64,000 bases of DNA from Pseudomonadota bacterium (lineage in GTDB: Bacteria; Desulfobacterota; Syntrophobacteria; Syntrophobacterales; Syntrophobacteraceae). This document shows positions 1 to 7,245 of the stretch, in pieces (position 1 is the first letter of the stretch; each line of letters begins with the position of its first letter). Below the pieces are notes generated by a model. It did no database searches. It worked only from the letters and a program-made list of their open reading frames with translations, and was not told the DNA's origin. Location of the stretch: the NCBI GenBank assembly GCA_023416335.1, contig JAEZHY010000053.1:49546-113545 (forward strand), written 5' to 3'. The position numbers and the translations under genes are program-made.

Positions 1-128
1 TCCGTCCAGAGATAGCGCCGCTGGGGATCGCCTGGGTTCAGGAGTCCGGTCCGGCGGGCGAATTCATTCATTAGTTCCTGTGCTGACGGAAAATTGGGGT
101 TATCCAAATCGGAGCGCCTTTCCTTCAT
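1..128 (-). CDS. Hypothetical protein, N-terminal fragment cut by the window edge
   Basis: An open frame starts with ATG at 128 on the minus strand and runs off the left edge without a stop, giving 42 complete codons. The peptide starts MKERRSDLDNPNFPSAQELM and ends RRYLWTD, with a natural mix of charged and hydrophobic residues. A weak GGGA lies about 13 bases upstream. The family is not recognised with certainty; the RRYLWTD ending resembles uncharacterised proteins in which a sugar-enzyme-like fold follows. Only the N-terminus is present, so no function is given. Confidence 0.6.
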   Translation of the reverse strand, partial: MKERRSDLDNPNFPSAQELMNEFARRTGLLNPGDPQRRYLWT

Positions 129-419
129 GATTTGTTGTTCCCAAATATAAGGAGTTTCTGTCTGGAACAGGAGGCTTGTCCCCTGCCGTCATTCCGGCGG
201 CTCTCGGAATCCCGGCAAAATGACGAATAGTCGAGAGCCCTGTAGGCGGTTAGGCACGCTCTGTATCCTCCCGAATCCGACCCCTCGTTGCCGTGCATGC
301 GCCAATCCGCTCGGAGAGCTGATCTTCACGGTTCTGATGCGCTGGTACGCCGTTTGCTTATTACGGTTGTCGGGGAATTTTTTCGTTATCGGTAAATCTG
401 AAAAAGGAGGTGAGTCTAA

Positions 420-899
420 ATGATGGCAGTCTTGAAAAAAAGCATTGGAGCGGAAACCCGGAGGAGTTTGCACTTGTGTGTCCTCGTGCTGTTCATCGCA
501 ATGGGGGCTGTGGCAGGCCTGACGTCGGATGCCTTTGCCGGAGGTGTTTACCTGGGCTTTGGAGTCGATGTCCCGTTGGGCTATACGCCTCCTCCTCCTC
601 CCGTTGTGGAATACCGGCCTCCGGTGGTAGTTGAACGGACGCCGGTACCGCCGGTAGTGGTAGAGCGCGTTGCGCCACCCGCGGTAGTAGTCGAGCGGAC
701 GGCGCCTCCGCCGGTGATGGTGAGACGGGTGGATCCGCCTCCGGCGGTTGTCTATGACGCGCCGGTAGTGGTCGAAAAGCGGACTACAACGTATTATTAT
801 CCCGCATCATCTTACCAGTACCGTTCCTATCACGAACAAACGGAACGGGAAACTTACAGGGAGAGATCTCATACATGGACAAGCGATGACGCATCCTGA
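420..899 (+). CDS. Exported Pro/Val-rich repeat protein, function unknown
   Basis: This 159-residue protein has an N-terminal signal sequence: a basic stretch, a hydrophobic run over about residues 18-34, and an AFAGG cleavage-like site near residue 40. The mature part is built from short degenerate repeats of the type PPVVVER between about residues 56 and 125. A Tyr/Arg/Glu-rich tail follows. A strong AAGGAGG lies nine bases before the first ATG; the second ATG at 423 is an alternative start. Proteins of this composition are usually periplasmic or envelope-associated, but no domain with known function is visible. It is probably transcribed alone, because both flanks are non-coding. Confidence 0.75.
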   Translation: MMAVLKKSIGAETRRSLHLCVLVLFIAMGAVAGLTSDAFAGGVYLGFGVDVPLGYTPPPPPVVEYRPPVVVERTPVPPVVVERVAPPAVVVERTAPPPVMVRRVDPPPAVVYDAPVVVEKRTTTYYYPASSYQYRSYHEQTERETYRERSHTWTSDDAS

Positions 900-900
900 T

Positions 901-1377
901 GAGACATGGTAAGAAAACGATCCGGCCGGGTTCCCGGGCGCGAGCCGGGGAACCCGAGAAGGGTGGGAGAGCTCAATCCGGACAAGGCGCGACGACCGAC
1001 CTTTCTTAGAGGTGAAAATAGCGTGGTTTGCCCCAACGCAACGGGCGTCGCTCACCGCTCTCCCCACCTGGCAGTTCTATCCGGAAGGTAAGTATGTTGG
1101 GGCGCGGTCTCCCGACCGTGCCCCGGCGCAATGCCGAAGGCGTGTCTCAATCGAAAAAGCCGGATGGGTGGGAGCGAAGCGGGAACCCATCGTTTTTTTG
1201 GTTCTTTCCCCTCTCAGCCGCCGGGAAGCTCAGGGACCGTCGAATACGACTTCTCTGTTTCCAGGCACCGACTTTGCCTCTCCGACCAATCATTTCCGAG
1301 CGTTCCGAAAAACGATGGGTTGTCACCCATCCTACGTCCATTGAAGGTAAGCAGGTCTCCCGACTGTGCCCCGCAGA
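901..1377. other. Intergenic region, mostly repeat
   Basis: No convincing gene is seen between the Pro/Val-rich protein and the end of the DUF350 gene. Several short frames exist but have no ribosome-binding site and a composition expected from GC-rich non-coding DNA. The right part is occupied by a MITE-like repeat that recurs inverted near 27.3 kb. Confidence 0.6.
1150..1345 (+). repeat. MITE-like repeat, copy 1 (about 190 bp)
   Basis: The segment starts with GGATGGGTGGGAGCGAAGCG and ends with ACGATGGGTTGTCACCCATC followed by CTACG. The same sequence, with several substitutions and a small insertion, occurs in the opposite orientation at about 27246-27470. The two ends are inverted versions of a CGTAGGATGGGT motif, and each end also contains its own small palindrome around ACCCATCGTTT. 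No reading frame inside is convincing, so this looks like a non-autonomous mobile or palindromic repeat. Confidence 0.7.
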
Positions 1378-2220
1378 TCAGAATGTCCCCGCGATTACCA
1401 GAGCCAGCCCCACCTGCACAAGAGAAGAAAGCACGGCGACCGGGAGGTTCCGGTCTTTGGCGATCTCCCGATCGAAGGAAACTTTGGGCACGAAGATCAG
1501 GTTTCCAAGAAAGCGAAAGATCAGAAGCGCAACGAGACCGGCGACAAAATACAGGACAAAACCCCCGAGGCCTGAGATCCACCCGGTAAACGGCCCGGCC
1601 ACTCCGGCGCGAAGAATGATCGCGAGCGCAATGAGCATTCCCGCGGCATCCATCCCCGCCGCCGTGTTTTGCTTCACTTCGATTTCTTCGCAGATGTTTC
1701 GCGGCGTAACCGCTTCAAGTATATAGAAAGCTGCCACGAGGGCTGCCTGGGCCAGGAGAAAGAAGACGCCCGCCGCCAGGATGCCTCCGCCTTCGCCGGA
1801 AAATGCCCCGTGCATTATTATCCCGCTTGCGACGTAGCTCGCGAATTCCATCAGTCCGACGGCGGAATTTCCTTCGCTGACCGCCTTGTCGCCGTCCACC
1901 TTGCAGAGAATTATTTTGTCGTTCACCACAAAGGCCAGAAAGAGAAGTACTATGAGAACGACGCCTCCTTCGATGAAGTTGATCAGGTCGTCTGCAAGCG
2001 CCTGGGACCGGCCGAACAGGGTTCCTGCCAGCCCGAATGCGAGACCCAGGTACATTCCGGATTTCCTCAGGCTCACGGCAAGGTTCCTGCCGCGGATCAT
2101 GAGTTCGTCCTCGTTGAACGGGGTGCGTTTGTCGTCCAGGAACTTGATTGCCCACATGAAGCCCAGGGCCAGAAGCGGATAAACGACGAACGGAACTGCG
2201 ATCTTCAGGATATCCTGCAT
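1378..2220 (-). CDS. DUF350 family inner-membrane protein (duplicated, YjfL-like)
   Basis: The 280-residue protein is almost entirely hydrophobic, with about eight predicted membrane segments. It consists of two similar halves (about residues 1-135 and 140-280), as expected for a tandem DUF350 protein; E. coli YjfL is about half this length. It is the last gene of a minus-strand operon, 27 bases after the ATP-grasp gene. In E. coli the same three kinds of gene (yjfM, yjfC, yjfL) lie together. The function of DUF350 is unknown. From its partners, it is inferred to be a membrane component of an envelope pathway that uses the ATP-grasp ligase. Confidence 0.8.
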   Translation of the reverse strand: MQDILKIAVPFVVYPLLALGFMWAIKFLDDKRTPFNEDELMIRGRNLAVSLRKSGMYLGLAFGLAGTLFGRSQALADDLINFIEGGVVLIVLLFLAFVVNDKIILCKVDGDKAVSEGNSAVGLMEFASYVASGIIMHGAFSGEGGGILAAGVFFLLAQAALVAAFYILEAVTPRNICEEIEVKQNTAAGMDAAGMLIALAIILRAGVAGPFTGWISGLGGFVLYFVAGLVALLIFRFLGNLIFVPKVSFDREIAKDRNLPVAVLSSLVQVGLALVIAGTF

Positions 2221-2247
2221 ATTGTTTCTCCTCGTTCTCCGGAAGTC

Positions 2248-3387
2248 CTATCGGAACAGGTGAGGTACAAAGCGGTCGCCTTTATATGTTATCGGTCCGG
2301 AAGTCTCCCGAATGCCCATGCCGGCCGAAAGGTCCCCGACAATCCAGCAGCCGAGAATCGGATAGTTCCCGTCGAAGCACGGTATGTCGGCAAGGGCCTG
2401 GTAGATAAACCCTTCTTCCCCGTAGGTCCCCGAGGTTTGAATCTCCCGGCTGTCCTTCACGATGGAGATATTGGAACCTTCGCGGGAGAGTTTGGGTTTG
2501 CGGACATAGTCTTTGAGACTAACGGGTCCGTCGAAATATGCTTCGAGCAGGTTCGGGTGGCCCGGGTTGAGTTCCCAGAGAATGGGCAAGATGCCTTTAT
2601 TGGACAGTATCATTTTCCAGATCGGCTCGATCCAGCACATCTCCTCGTAGGTTTCGAGAAGATATCCGCCGAACTGCTCGGCAATGAGCCATTCCCAGGG
2701 GTAGAGCTTGAAGATGTTCCGGATCGGGACTTCCCTGAGGTCGGCAAATCGACGGTTAGGATGGTCCCAGCCGATATCTTCCATGAGGATCCGCTCGGTC
2801 ATGAAACCCTGTTCGCCGGCCGTGTCCTGCAGATAGGTCGTCGTGACGAGGTCTTCCAGGTTGTCGGACACACAGGCAAAATGAATCCTTTCCCCTGCAT
2901 CCCTGTTGAAACCGAAATTCTGCCAGCACGCCCCCAGCTTTTCGTGGATGGAATTGAACTGGTCTGCGTCCCCGAACAGTTCCTGAAGCCAGAACCACTG
3001 CGTGACGGAGGCTTCGAGAAGGGACGTCGGGGTATCGGCGTTGTACTCCAGCATCCTGGGCGGATTTACCCCGTCGTAGGCAAAATCGAAGCGGCCGTAT
3101 AATGACGGTTGTCTTCTCTGCCAGGATTTCTTGATGACGGGAATGGCCGCGAACGGAATGGAAAGCTCTTCGAAACGATCGTTGTCGATGACATGCTGGA
3201 CGGCTGCAAGGCAGAGGGAGTGAAGCTCGTTTGCCGCGTCGTCGAGTTCGTCGATCTGGGCGGCATCGAATTCGTAGTACGCGCTCTCGTTCCACCAGAC
3301 ACCGTCCTCGGTATGGTGGAAGAGGAGTCCTGTTTCTTCGACCTTCCCCTGCCAGTTTCTGCGCGGTTTTATGGTAATCCGTTTCAT
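2248..3387 (-). CDS. Glutathionylspermidine synthase-like ATP-grasp ligase (YgiC/YjfC type)
   Basis: This 379-residue protein matches the preATP-grasp family of glutathionylspermidine synthetases. Landmarks include RRNWQGKVEETGLLFH near the N-terminus, YGRFDFAYDG and MLEYNADTPTSLLEAS in the middle, and YPWEWLIAEQFGG and LWELNPGHPNLLEAYF later; the NAD and ELNP motifs suit metal-ATP binding. It lacks the N-terminal amidase of bifunctional GspSA enzymes. The ATG at 3387 is chosen because CGGAG lies seven bases before it; an upstream GTG-type start at 3417 would overlap the preceding gene. Family members form an amide or peptide bond using ATP. The substrate is unknown; the adjacent lipoprotein is a candidate target or partner. 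Confidence 0.85.
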   Translation of the reverse strand: MKRITIKPRRNWQGKVEETGLLFHHTEDGVWWNESAYYEFDAAQIDELDDAANELHSLCLAAVQHVIDNDRFEELSIPFAAIPVIKKSWQRRQPSLYGRFDFAYDGVNPPRMLEYNADTPTSLLEASVTQWFWLQELFGDADQFNSIHEKLGACWQNFGFNRDAGERIHFACVSDNLEDLVTTTYLQDTAGEQGFMTERILMEDIGWDHPNRRFADLREVPIRNIFKLYPWEWLIAEQFGGYLLETYEEMCWIEPIWKMILSNKGILPILWELNPGHPNLLEAYFDGPVSLKDYVRKPKLSREGSNISIVKDSREIQTSGTYGEEGFIYQALADIPCFDGNYPILGCWIVGDLSAGMGIRETSGPITYKGDRFVPHLFR

Positions 3388-3400
3388 TTCGTGCTCCGTA

Positions 3401-3751
3401 TCAGCTGCCTGCGCCATGGGACGCGGCAGAGCTTCCGAAGCCGCCGCGGGCTACACCGCTCGATGATGCCAGGTGAGTCGATCCCGAACCGCGTGCCGGA
3501 GGAGTGTTGCTCCCACCGCTGACCCTGTCGCCCACGCGGTAGCCGGACCCCCCGTAATACCAATAGTGAGCACCGCCGTAAGTGCTCCGGGTCCCATCGG
3601 CGCAGTAGTAGCTCTCCACCACCTGTCCGGTTTTCGGATCGACGCATCGCCGCTGCCCGCCGTCGGAGCATCCGGATAAAACGAGCGCGGACATCGCCAC
3701 GCCCATTACAACTATTTCGGACCTGCGCTTCTTGCCCGACCTGAACTCCAT
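3401..3751 (-). CDS. Small lipoprotein, YgiB/YjfM-like position
   Basis: The 116-residue product has a basic N-terminus (KKRR), a hydrophobic stretch and a lipobox ending LVLSGC at about residues 23-28. The mature part starts with a Cys-containing segment (CVDPKTGQVVESYYC) and continues as a Gly/Ser-rich low-complexity tail. GGAG lies seven bases before the ATG. It is the first gene of the operon with the ATP-grasp and DUF350 genes; in E. coli the corresponding position is held by DUF1190 proteins (YgiB, YjfM), also small Ser/Gly-rich lipoproteins. Sequence relationship to DUF1190 is suggestive only. It is expected to be anchored in the envelope. Confidence 0.7.
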   Translation of the reverse strand: MEFRSGKKRRSEIVVMGVAMSALVLSGCSDGGQRRCVDPKTGQVVESYYCADGTRSTYGGAHYWYYGGSGYRVGDRVSGGSNTPPARGSGSTHLASSSGVARGGFGSSAASHGAGS

Positions 3752-4140
3752 CTCCCGTCTCCGCTGTCAGATTGAGAAAAAGATGAGTTTCCCCCGCTCA
3801 TTTTTGAATCGTACTTGTGAGCAAATGCCTTTAGGCGAAAATAGTCAATCGAATACTGGGGAGGGGGCAGGATTTTTGTGAGCGCGGCTCGGAGGGACGG
3901 TTGCCTATATACGGCAGGCCGGACGGTGGGCACGATGAAGCGTTGTGCCCACCCTACCTTGGCTCTCGCTTTACCGGCTGGAGCCCGGCTCAAAAGCACT
4001 GCCTGGATGACGGGATGGAGGCACCAGCGTTAACAATCTGTTGAACGTATGCTGATGTACGCAGGCGCACCGTAGAGTGGGTACGGCATTATCGTGCCCA
4101 CCGTCCGGCCTTCAGATAAAATCTTGGTTGCAGCGCGCGG
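3752..4140. repeat. Intergenic region with two A-type palindromes and one D-type repeat
   Basis: No gene is seen. A perfect hairpin GGTGGGCAC/GTGCCCACC lies at 3925-3957, a D-type repeat (CGGCTCAAAAGCACTGCC) at about 3987-4015, and a second, less perfect A-type palindrome at about 4072-4110. The same modules recur in most other intergenic spaces in this window. Confidence 0.7.
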
Positions 4141-5121
4141 TTACTGCTTAAAAACGATGACGACCTTTCCCACTGCCTTTCCTTTCCCCACATCCCCGTA
4201 GGCTTCGACGGCTTCTTCGGGGGTGCACGTCCGGGTGATTTCGGGAGGTGTCAGGCGACCCTCTTCAAAGGCGGGTCGAAGGGATTGGAGGACCTTGCCG
4301 CAGGCGACGGTATCCATAGCCGTCGTATCGAGTCCAAAAAGTGTGATCCTCCGGTGGTAGAAGTCGAGCAGGTCGAAGCAGACTCTTCTTTGGCCGACAG
4401 AGGTAATATTCACCTGCCGGCCTCCCGGCCCGAGCGAGTTTAACGCAGTCTCAAACAGCGGTCCTCCGACGCAGTCGAGAACCACGTCCGCGCCTTTTCC
4501 ATCGGTGAACTCCATTACCTGCTCAACGATGTCGTCGGATTCGCTGCCGAGCATCAGGTCGATTCCCATCAGCCGGGCTTCCTCGGGGCCGGCGCGGCGG
4601 CGGCCGACGCCTATCACACGCGCGGATTTCCACCTGGCGATTTTTACCGCCGAGCTGCCGACACCACCGGTTGCTCCCGTTACGAGCAGAGTTTCGCCGC
4701 TCTCAAGCTGCGCCTTTTCGATCAGTGCGGACCATGCGGTTATGTAGTTGATGCCGATCGAGGCCGCCTCGATCATCGAGAGGGATTCCGGTTTCGACTG
4801 TACGCCTTCCTTTGGCAGGACAATATACTCGGCGTGGCAGCCATCCCGGGTAAGGCCTATGTCTCCGCCCGCGCCCCAGACTTCACGGCCCGAGAGTTCC
4901 GGAGCCCCTGCCGCGACCACACCGGCAAAATCCCGGCCGGGTATTCGCGGAGGCAAGACCTTCCCGATTTTACCCTCTACGATTTTTACATCGCTCGGGT
5001 TTATGGATGTCGCATATACCTGGACCAGGACCTCTCCGGGCCCGGGGGAGGGAACTGGAAGCCGCTCCAGGCGGAGCACTTCCGCCGGGGGGCCAATGCT
5101 TTTGAACCGCAGCGCTTTCAT
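4141..5121 (-). CDS. Zinc-type alcohol dehydrogenase-like / quinone oxidoreductase (MDR superfamily)
   Basis: The 326-residue protein has the GroES-like N-terminal domain (PGPGEVLVQVYATSINPSD, then PGRDFAGVV) and a Rossmann domain with the NADPH-binding motif VTGATGGVGSSAVKIA near residues 145-160. It ends with the family's typical GKAVGKVVIVF. The cysteine ligands for catalytic zinc are missing, which places it with quinone-oxidoreductase-type reductases rather than zinc alcohol dehydrogenases. The start at 5121 has GGGAGAAG upstream; a longer frame to 5304 adds a non-conserved extension. It stands alone between repeats. The substrate cannot be assigned. Confidence 0.85.
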   Translation of the reverse strand: MKALRFKSIGPPAEVLRLERLPVPSPGPGEVLVQVYATSINPSDVKIVEGKIGKVLPPRIPGRDFAGVVAAGAPELSGREVWGAGGDIGLTRDGCHAEYIVLPKEGVQSKPESLSMIEAASIGINYITAWSALIEKAQLESGETLLVTGATGGVGSSAVKIARWKSARVIGVGRRRAGPEEARLMGIDLMLGSESDDIVEQVMEFTDGKGADVVLDCVGGPLFETALNSLGPGGRQVNITSVGQRRVCFDLLDFYHRRITLFGLDTTAMDTVACGKVLQSLRPAFEEGRLTPPEITRTCTPEEAVEAYGDVGKGKAVGKVVIVFKQ

Positions 5122-5446
5122 GAGACTTCTCCCAAAGTTCGGACGATCCAAACGCTTTCGTACTCCTACGCACGAAAACAGTAAGCACTGCCGGCTTGCA
5201 GACAATCTCTCACCATGACGGGCCGTACAGCCGATAGCGACTCCGCAGTTTAGATTGGAGTGACACACATATAAACAGGACATGGAAAGAAAATGCAGGA
5301 TCACTTATATTACTTTGCAGGCAACTGTCCTGGACCTATTCCCGGTTCATCAGCAATCGTGTCGACCTGGCGGAATACGAGCATCGGGAAGCCCAAGTGC
5401 CGATCCGATGCAGGGAGCTGAACCTTATCATTGCCGGAGGTGATCT
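5122..5446. other. Intergenic region, no supported gene
   Basis: This is the region upstream of the MDR reductase gene. A 42-codon frame starting at 5293 has only a weak ribosome-binding site and no recognisable product, so it is not called. Confidence 0.5.
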
Positions 5447-5653
5447 ATGGACGAAAGTTCGAGGTGGCAGATCCTCGATATGGAATGCCCCGATGAACAG
5501 CGGGTTGCAAGATTGCTTCTCGAGTGGAATTCCGAAGAGGGACGATTTCTGCTCAACAGCATCCACTGCGACCATCCCCGGCTGAAAGAAACCGACAACT
5601 GGGAGTGCAACTGGTCGTGCCTCGAAGGGATTGCGTCGGAAGAGCCATTTTGA
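5447..5653 (+). CDS. Small acidic hypothetical protein (68 aa)
   Basis: A 68-residue frame follows a good GGAGGTGAT at about seven bases before the ATG. The product is acidic, with four cysteines (MECPDE, IHCDHP, WECNWSC). No known domain is recognised. The next small gene lies about 130 bases downstream on the same strand and also codes a Cys-rich product, so the two may be co-transcribed. The strong ribosome-binding site and the non-random composition are the main support. Confidence 0.55.
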   Translation: MDESSRWQILDMECPDEQRVARLLLEWNSEEGRFLLNSIHCDHPRLKETDNWECNWSCLEGIASEEPF

Positions 5654-5780
5654 TTGCGAGTTGCAGCGGGCTTCATGGGATCGATTGAACTCTCCCGCCG
5701 CTAATCAGAAGCTCCGGTTCATTTCCTGGGGGGCGGGAGAAAGACAGGAATTTTCCCGAGGAGGCTAGGCTTAACCGAAA

Positions 5781-5948
5781 ATGGTATGCAAAATGTGCGG
5801 CGGCAAAGGCGTAATCTTCTGTATTACCTGCAAGAAAGGGAATGTGTCCCCTCCCTGGCTCTCCGGTGAGGCTGAAGGCAAGTGCTCCGTTTGCGAAAGT
5901 GGAAAACGGAAAAAATGCCCTGTCTGCGAGGGAACGGGCAGGGTCTGA
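5781..5948 (+). CDS. Free-standing DnaJ-type zinc-finger mini-protein (55 aa)
   Basis: A 55-residue frame encodes four CxxC pairs in the order and spacing of the DnaJ cysteine-rich domain: CKMCGGKG, CITCKKG, CSVCESG and CPVCEGTG. In DnaJ, four such motifs bind two zinc ions and contact unfolded protein. Here the zinc finger is the whole protein, with no J domain or substrate-binding domain. AGGAGG lies about 20 bases upstream, farther than ideal, so initiation may be weak. The gene sits between a small Cys-containing gene and the TauE/SafE gene on the same strand. Zinc binding is inferred from the motifs; a chaperone role is a guess. Confidence 0.65.
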   Translation: MVCKMCGGKGVIFCITCKKGNVSPPWLSGEAEGKCSVCESGKRKKCPVCEGTGRV

Positions 5949-5997
5949 TATTATCCGTCGCGAAGCCGAAGACCGTTTCCCCTGAACGGAAGTGTCC

Positions 5998-6834
5998 ATG
6001 GACATCTTTGAGTTTTGTTCCCTTACATTTCTTGGTTCTCTGACGGCCGGTTTCCTCGGCGCCCTGACCGGCCTCGGCGGCGGCGTGGTAATTGTTCCAC
6101 TGCTGACTCTTGCCTTCGGAGTGGATATCCGATACGCCATCGGCGCCTCACTCGTTTCGGTCATTGCAACGTCTTCGGGGGCGGCGGCGGCTTACGTGAA
6201 GGAGGGCTTCTCGAACATTCGCCTCGGGATGTTTCTCGAAATGGCGACTACTTTCGGTGCGCTCCTCGGGGCTGCCGTTGCCGGGATGATTTCGACGCAA
6301 TTCATAGCAGTGATATTCGGTCTTGTCCTGTTGTACTCGGCTTTTCTATCGGTTCGCGGCCATTCCGAAACTACCGGCGAAGATACTCCCGATTTTCTTT
6401 CAGACTCCCTCCACCTGGACGGCACCTATCCCGGCAGGCGCGGACTCGTTTCCTATCACGTACAGGCAATTCCGACCGGCTTCAGCCTGATGTTCCTGGC
6501 CGGTACTCTTTCCGGGCTGCTCGGGATCGGTTCGGGCGCGGTCAAGGTGCTGGCAATGGATAAGGCGATGCGCGTACCTTTCAAAGTCTCGACCACGACC
6601 AGCAATTTCATGATCGGTGTGACGGCTGCGGCAAGCGCCGGCGTCTATCTCAACCGGGGCTACATCGACCCGGGCGTGGCCATGCCGGTCATGTTGGGGG
6701 TGGTGCTGGGATCGCTTCTCGGCTCGAAGGTCCTTGTCTCTTCCAAAACCCGGCTGCTGCGGATCGTCTTTGCGGTCGTCATCCTGTTCCTGGGGCTGGA
6801 GATGATCTACAGCGGGATCGCGGGAAGGCTCTGA
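5998..6834 (+). CDS. TauE/SafE (TSUP) family sulfite/organosulfur exporter-like permease
   Basis: This 278-residue protein has about eight membrane segments in two homologous halves. Each half carries the family's Gly-rich signature: FLGALTGLGGGVVIVPLL near the N-terminus and LAGTLSGLLGIGSGAVKV in the middle. A hydrophilic loop of about 40 residues separates the halves. ATG at 5998 is preferred because of CGGAAG just upstream; a GTG at 5992 is an alternative. It is followed one base after its stop by a DUF1634 gene, the usual partner of this subfamily. TSUP proteins move sulfite, sulfoacetate or other small anions; the substrate here is unknown, although sulfur compounds fit the suspected lifestyle. 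Confidence 0.85.
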   Translation: MDIFEFCSLTFLGSLTAGFLGALTGLGGGVVIVPLLTLAFGVDIRYAIGASLVSVIATSSGAAAAYVKEGFSNIRLGMFLEMATTFGALLGAAVAGMISTQFIAVIFGLVLLYSAFLSVRGHSETTGEDTPDFLSDSLHLDGTYPGRRGLVSYHVQAIPTGFSLMFLAGTLSGLLGIGSGAVKVLAMDKAMRVPFKVSTTTSNFMIGVTAAASAGVYLNRGYIDPGVAMPVMLGVVLGSLLGSKVLVSSKTRLLRIVFAVVILFLGLEMIYSGIAGRL

Positions 6835-6835
6835 T

Positions 6836-7234
6836 ATGTTCGACAAGAAAGCGCGAATCTCAGACGAGAAGATCGATGAAGTAATCGGAAACCTGCTTCG
6901 GGTGGGAGTAATCGTCTCATCCATTATCGTGCTGATCGGAGGGGCCCTTTATCTTTTGAAGCACGGAACCGAGCCGCCTCGCTACCACATTTTCTACGGT
7001 GAGCCCTCGGAACTCCGGAGCTTGACGGGAATCATGAAGTCCGCTTCGGCCTTTTCCGGCCGGGGAGTTATCCAGTTCGGCCTTCTCCTGCTGATTGCGA
7101 CCCCTGTGCTCCGGGTCGCATTTACCGTCATTTCCTTTCTCATCCAGAGAGACAGAGTCTATGTCGGAGTGACGCTTATCGTTCTTTCAGTACTCCTTTT
7201 CAGCCTGGCGGGCGGTGGCAGCGGTGGCAGATGA
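6836..7234 (+). CDS. DUF1634 family membrane protein
   Basis: The 132-residue product has a short cytoplasmic start with acidic and basic residues, then three membrane segments (about residues 20-44, 78-100 and 108-127). The central loop contains the PPRYHIFYGEPSELRS motif typical of DUF1634 proteins. The ATG starts two bases after the TauE/SafE stop, so the two are co-translated in one operon. DUF1634 proteins nearly always lie beside TSUP permeases and are thought to be an accessory subunit; there is no direct biochemical assignment. Confidence 0.85.
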   Translation: MFDKKARISDEKIDEVIGNLLRVGVIVSSIIVLIGGALYLLKHGTEPPRYHIFYGEPSELRSLTGIMKSASAFSGRGVIQFGLLLLIATPVLRVAFTVISFLIQRDRVYVGVTLIVLSVLLFSLAGGGSGGR

Positions 7235-7245
7235 TCCGTAATCGC

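Noticed and set aside
1669..3102. 477-codon open frame on the plus strand opposite the DUF350 and ATP-grasp genes
   Set aside because: It is the antisense shadow of two genes with clear family motifs; the frame runs across both and has no ribosome-binding site.
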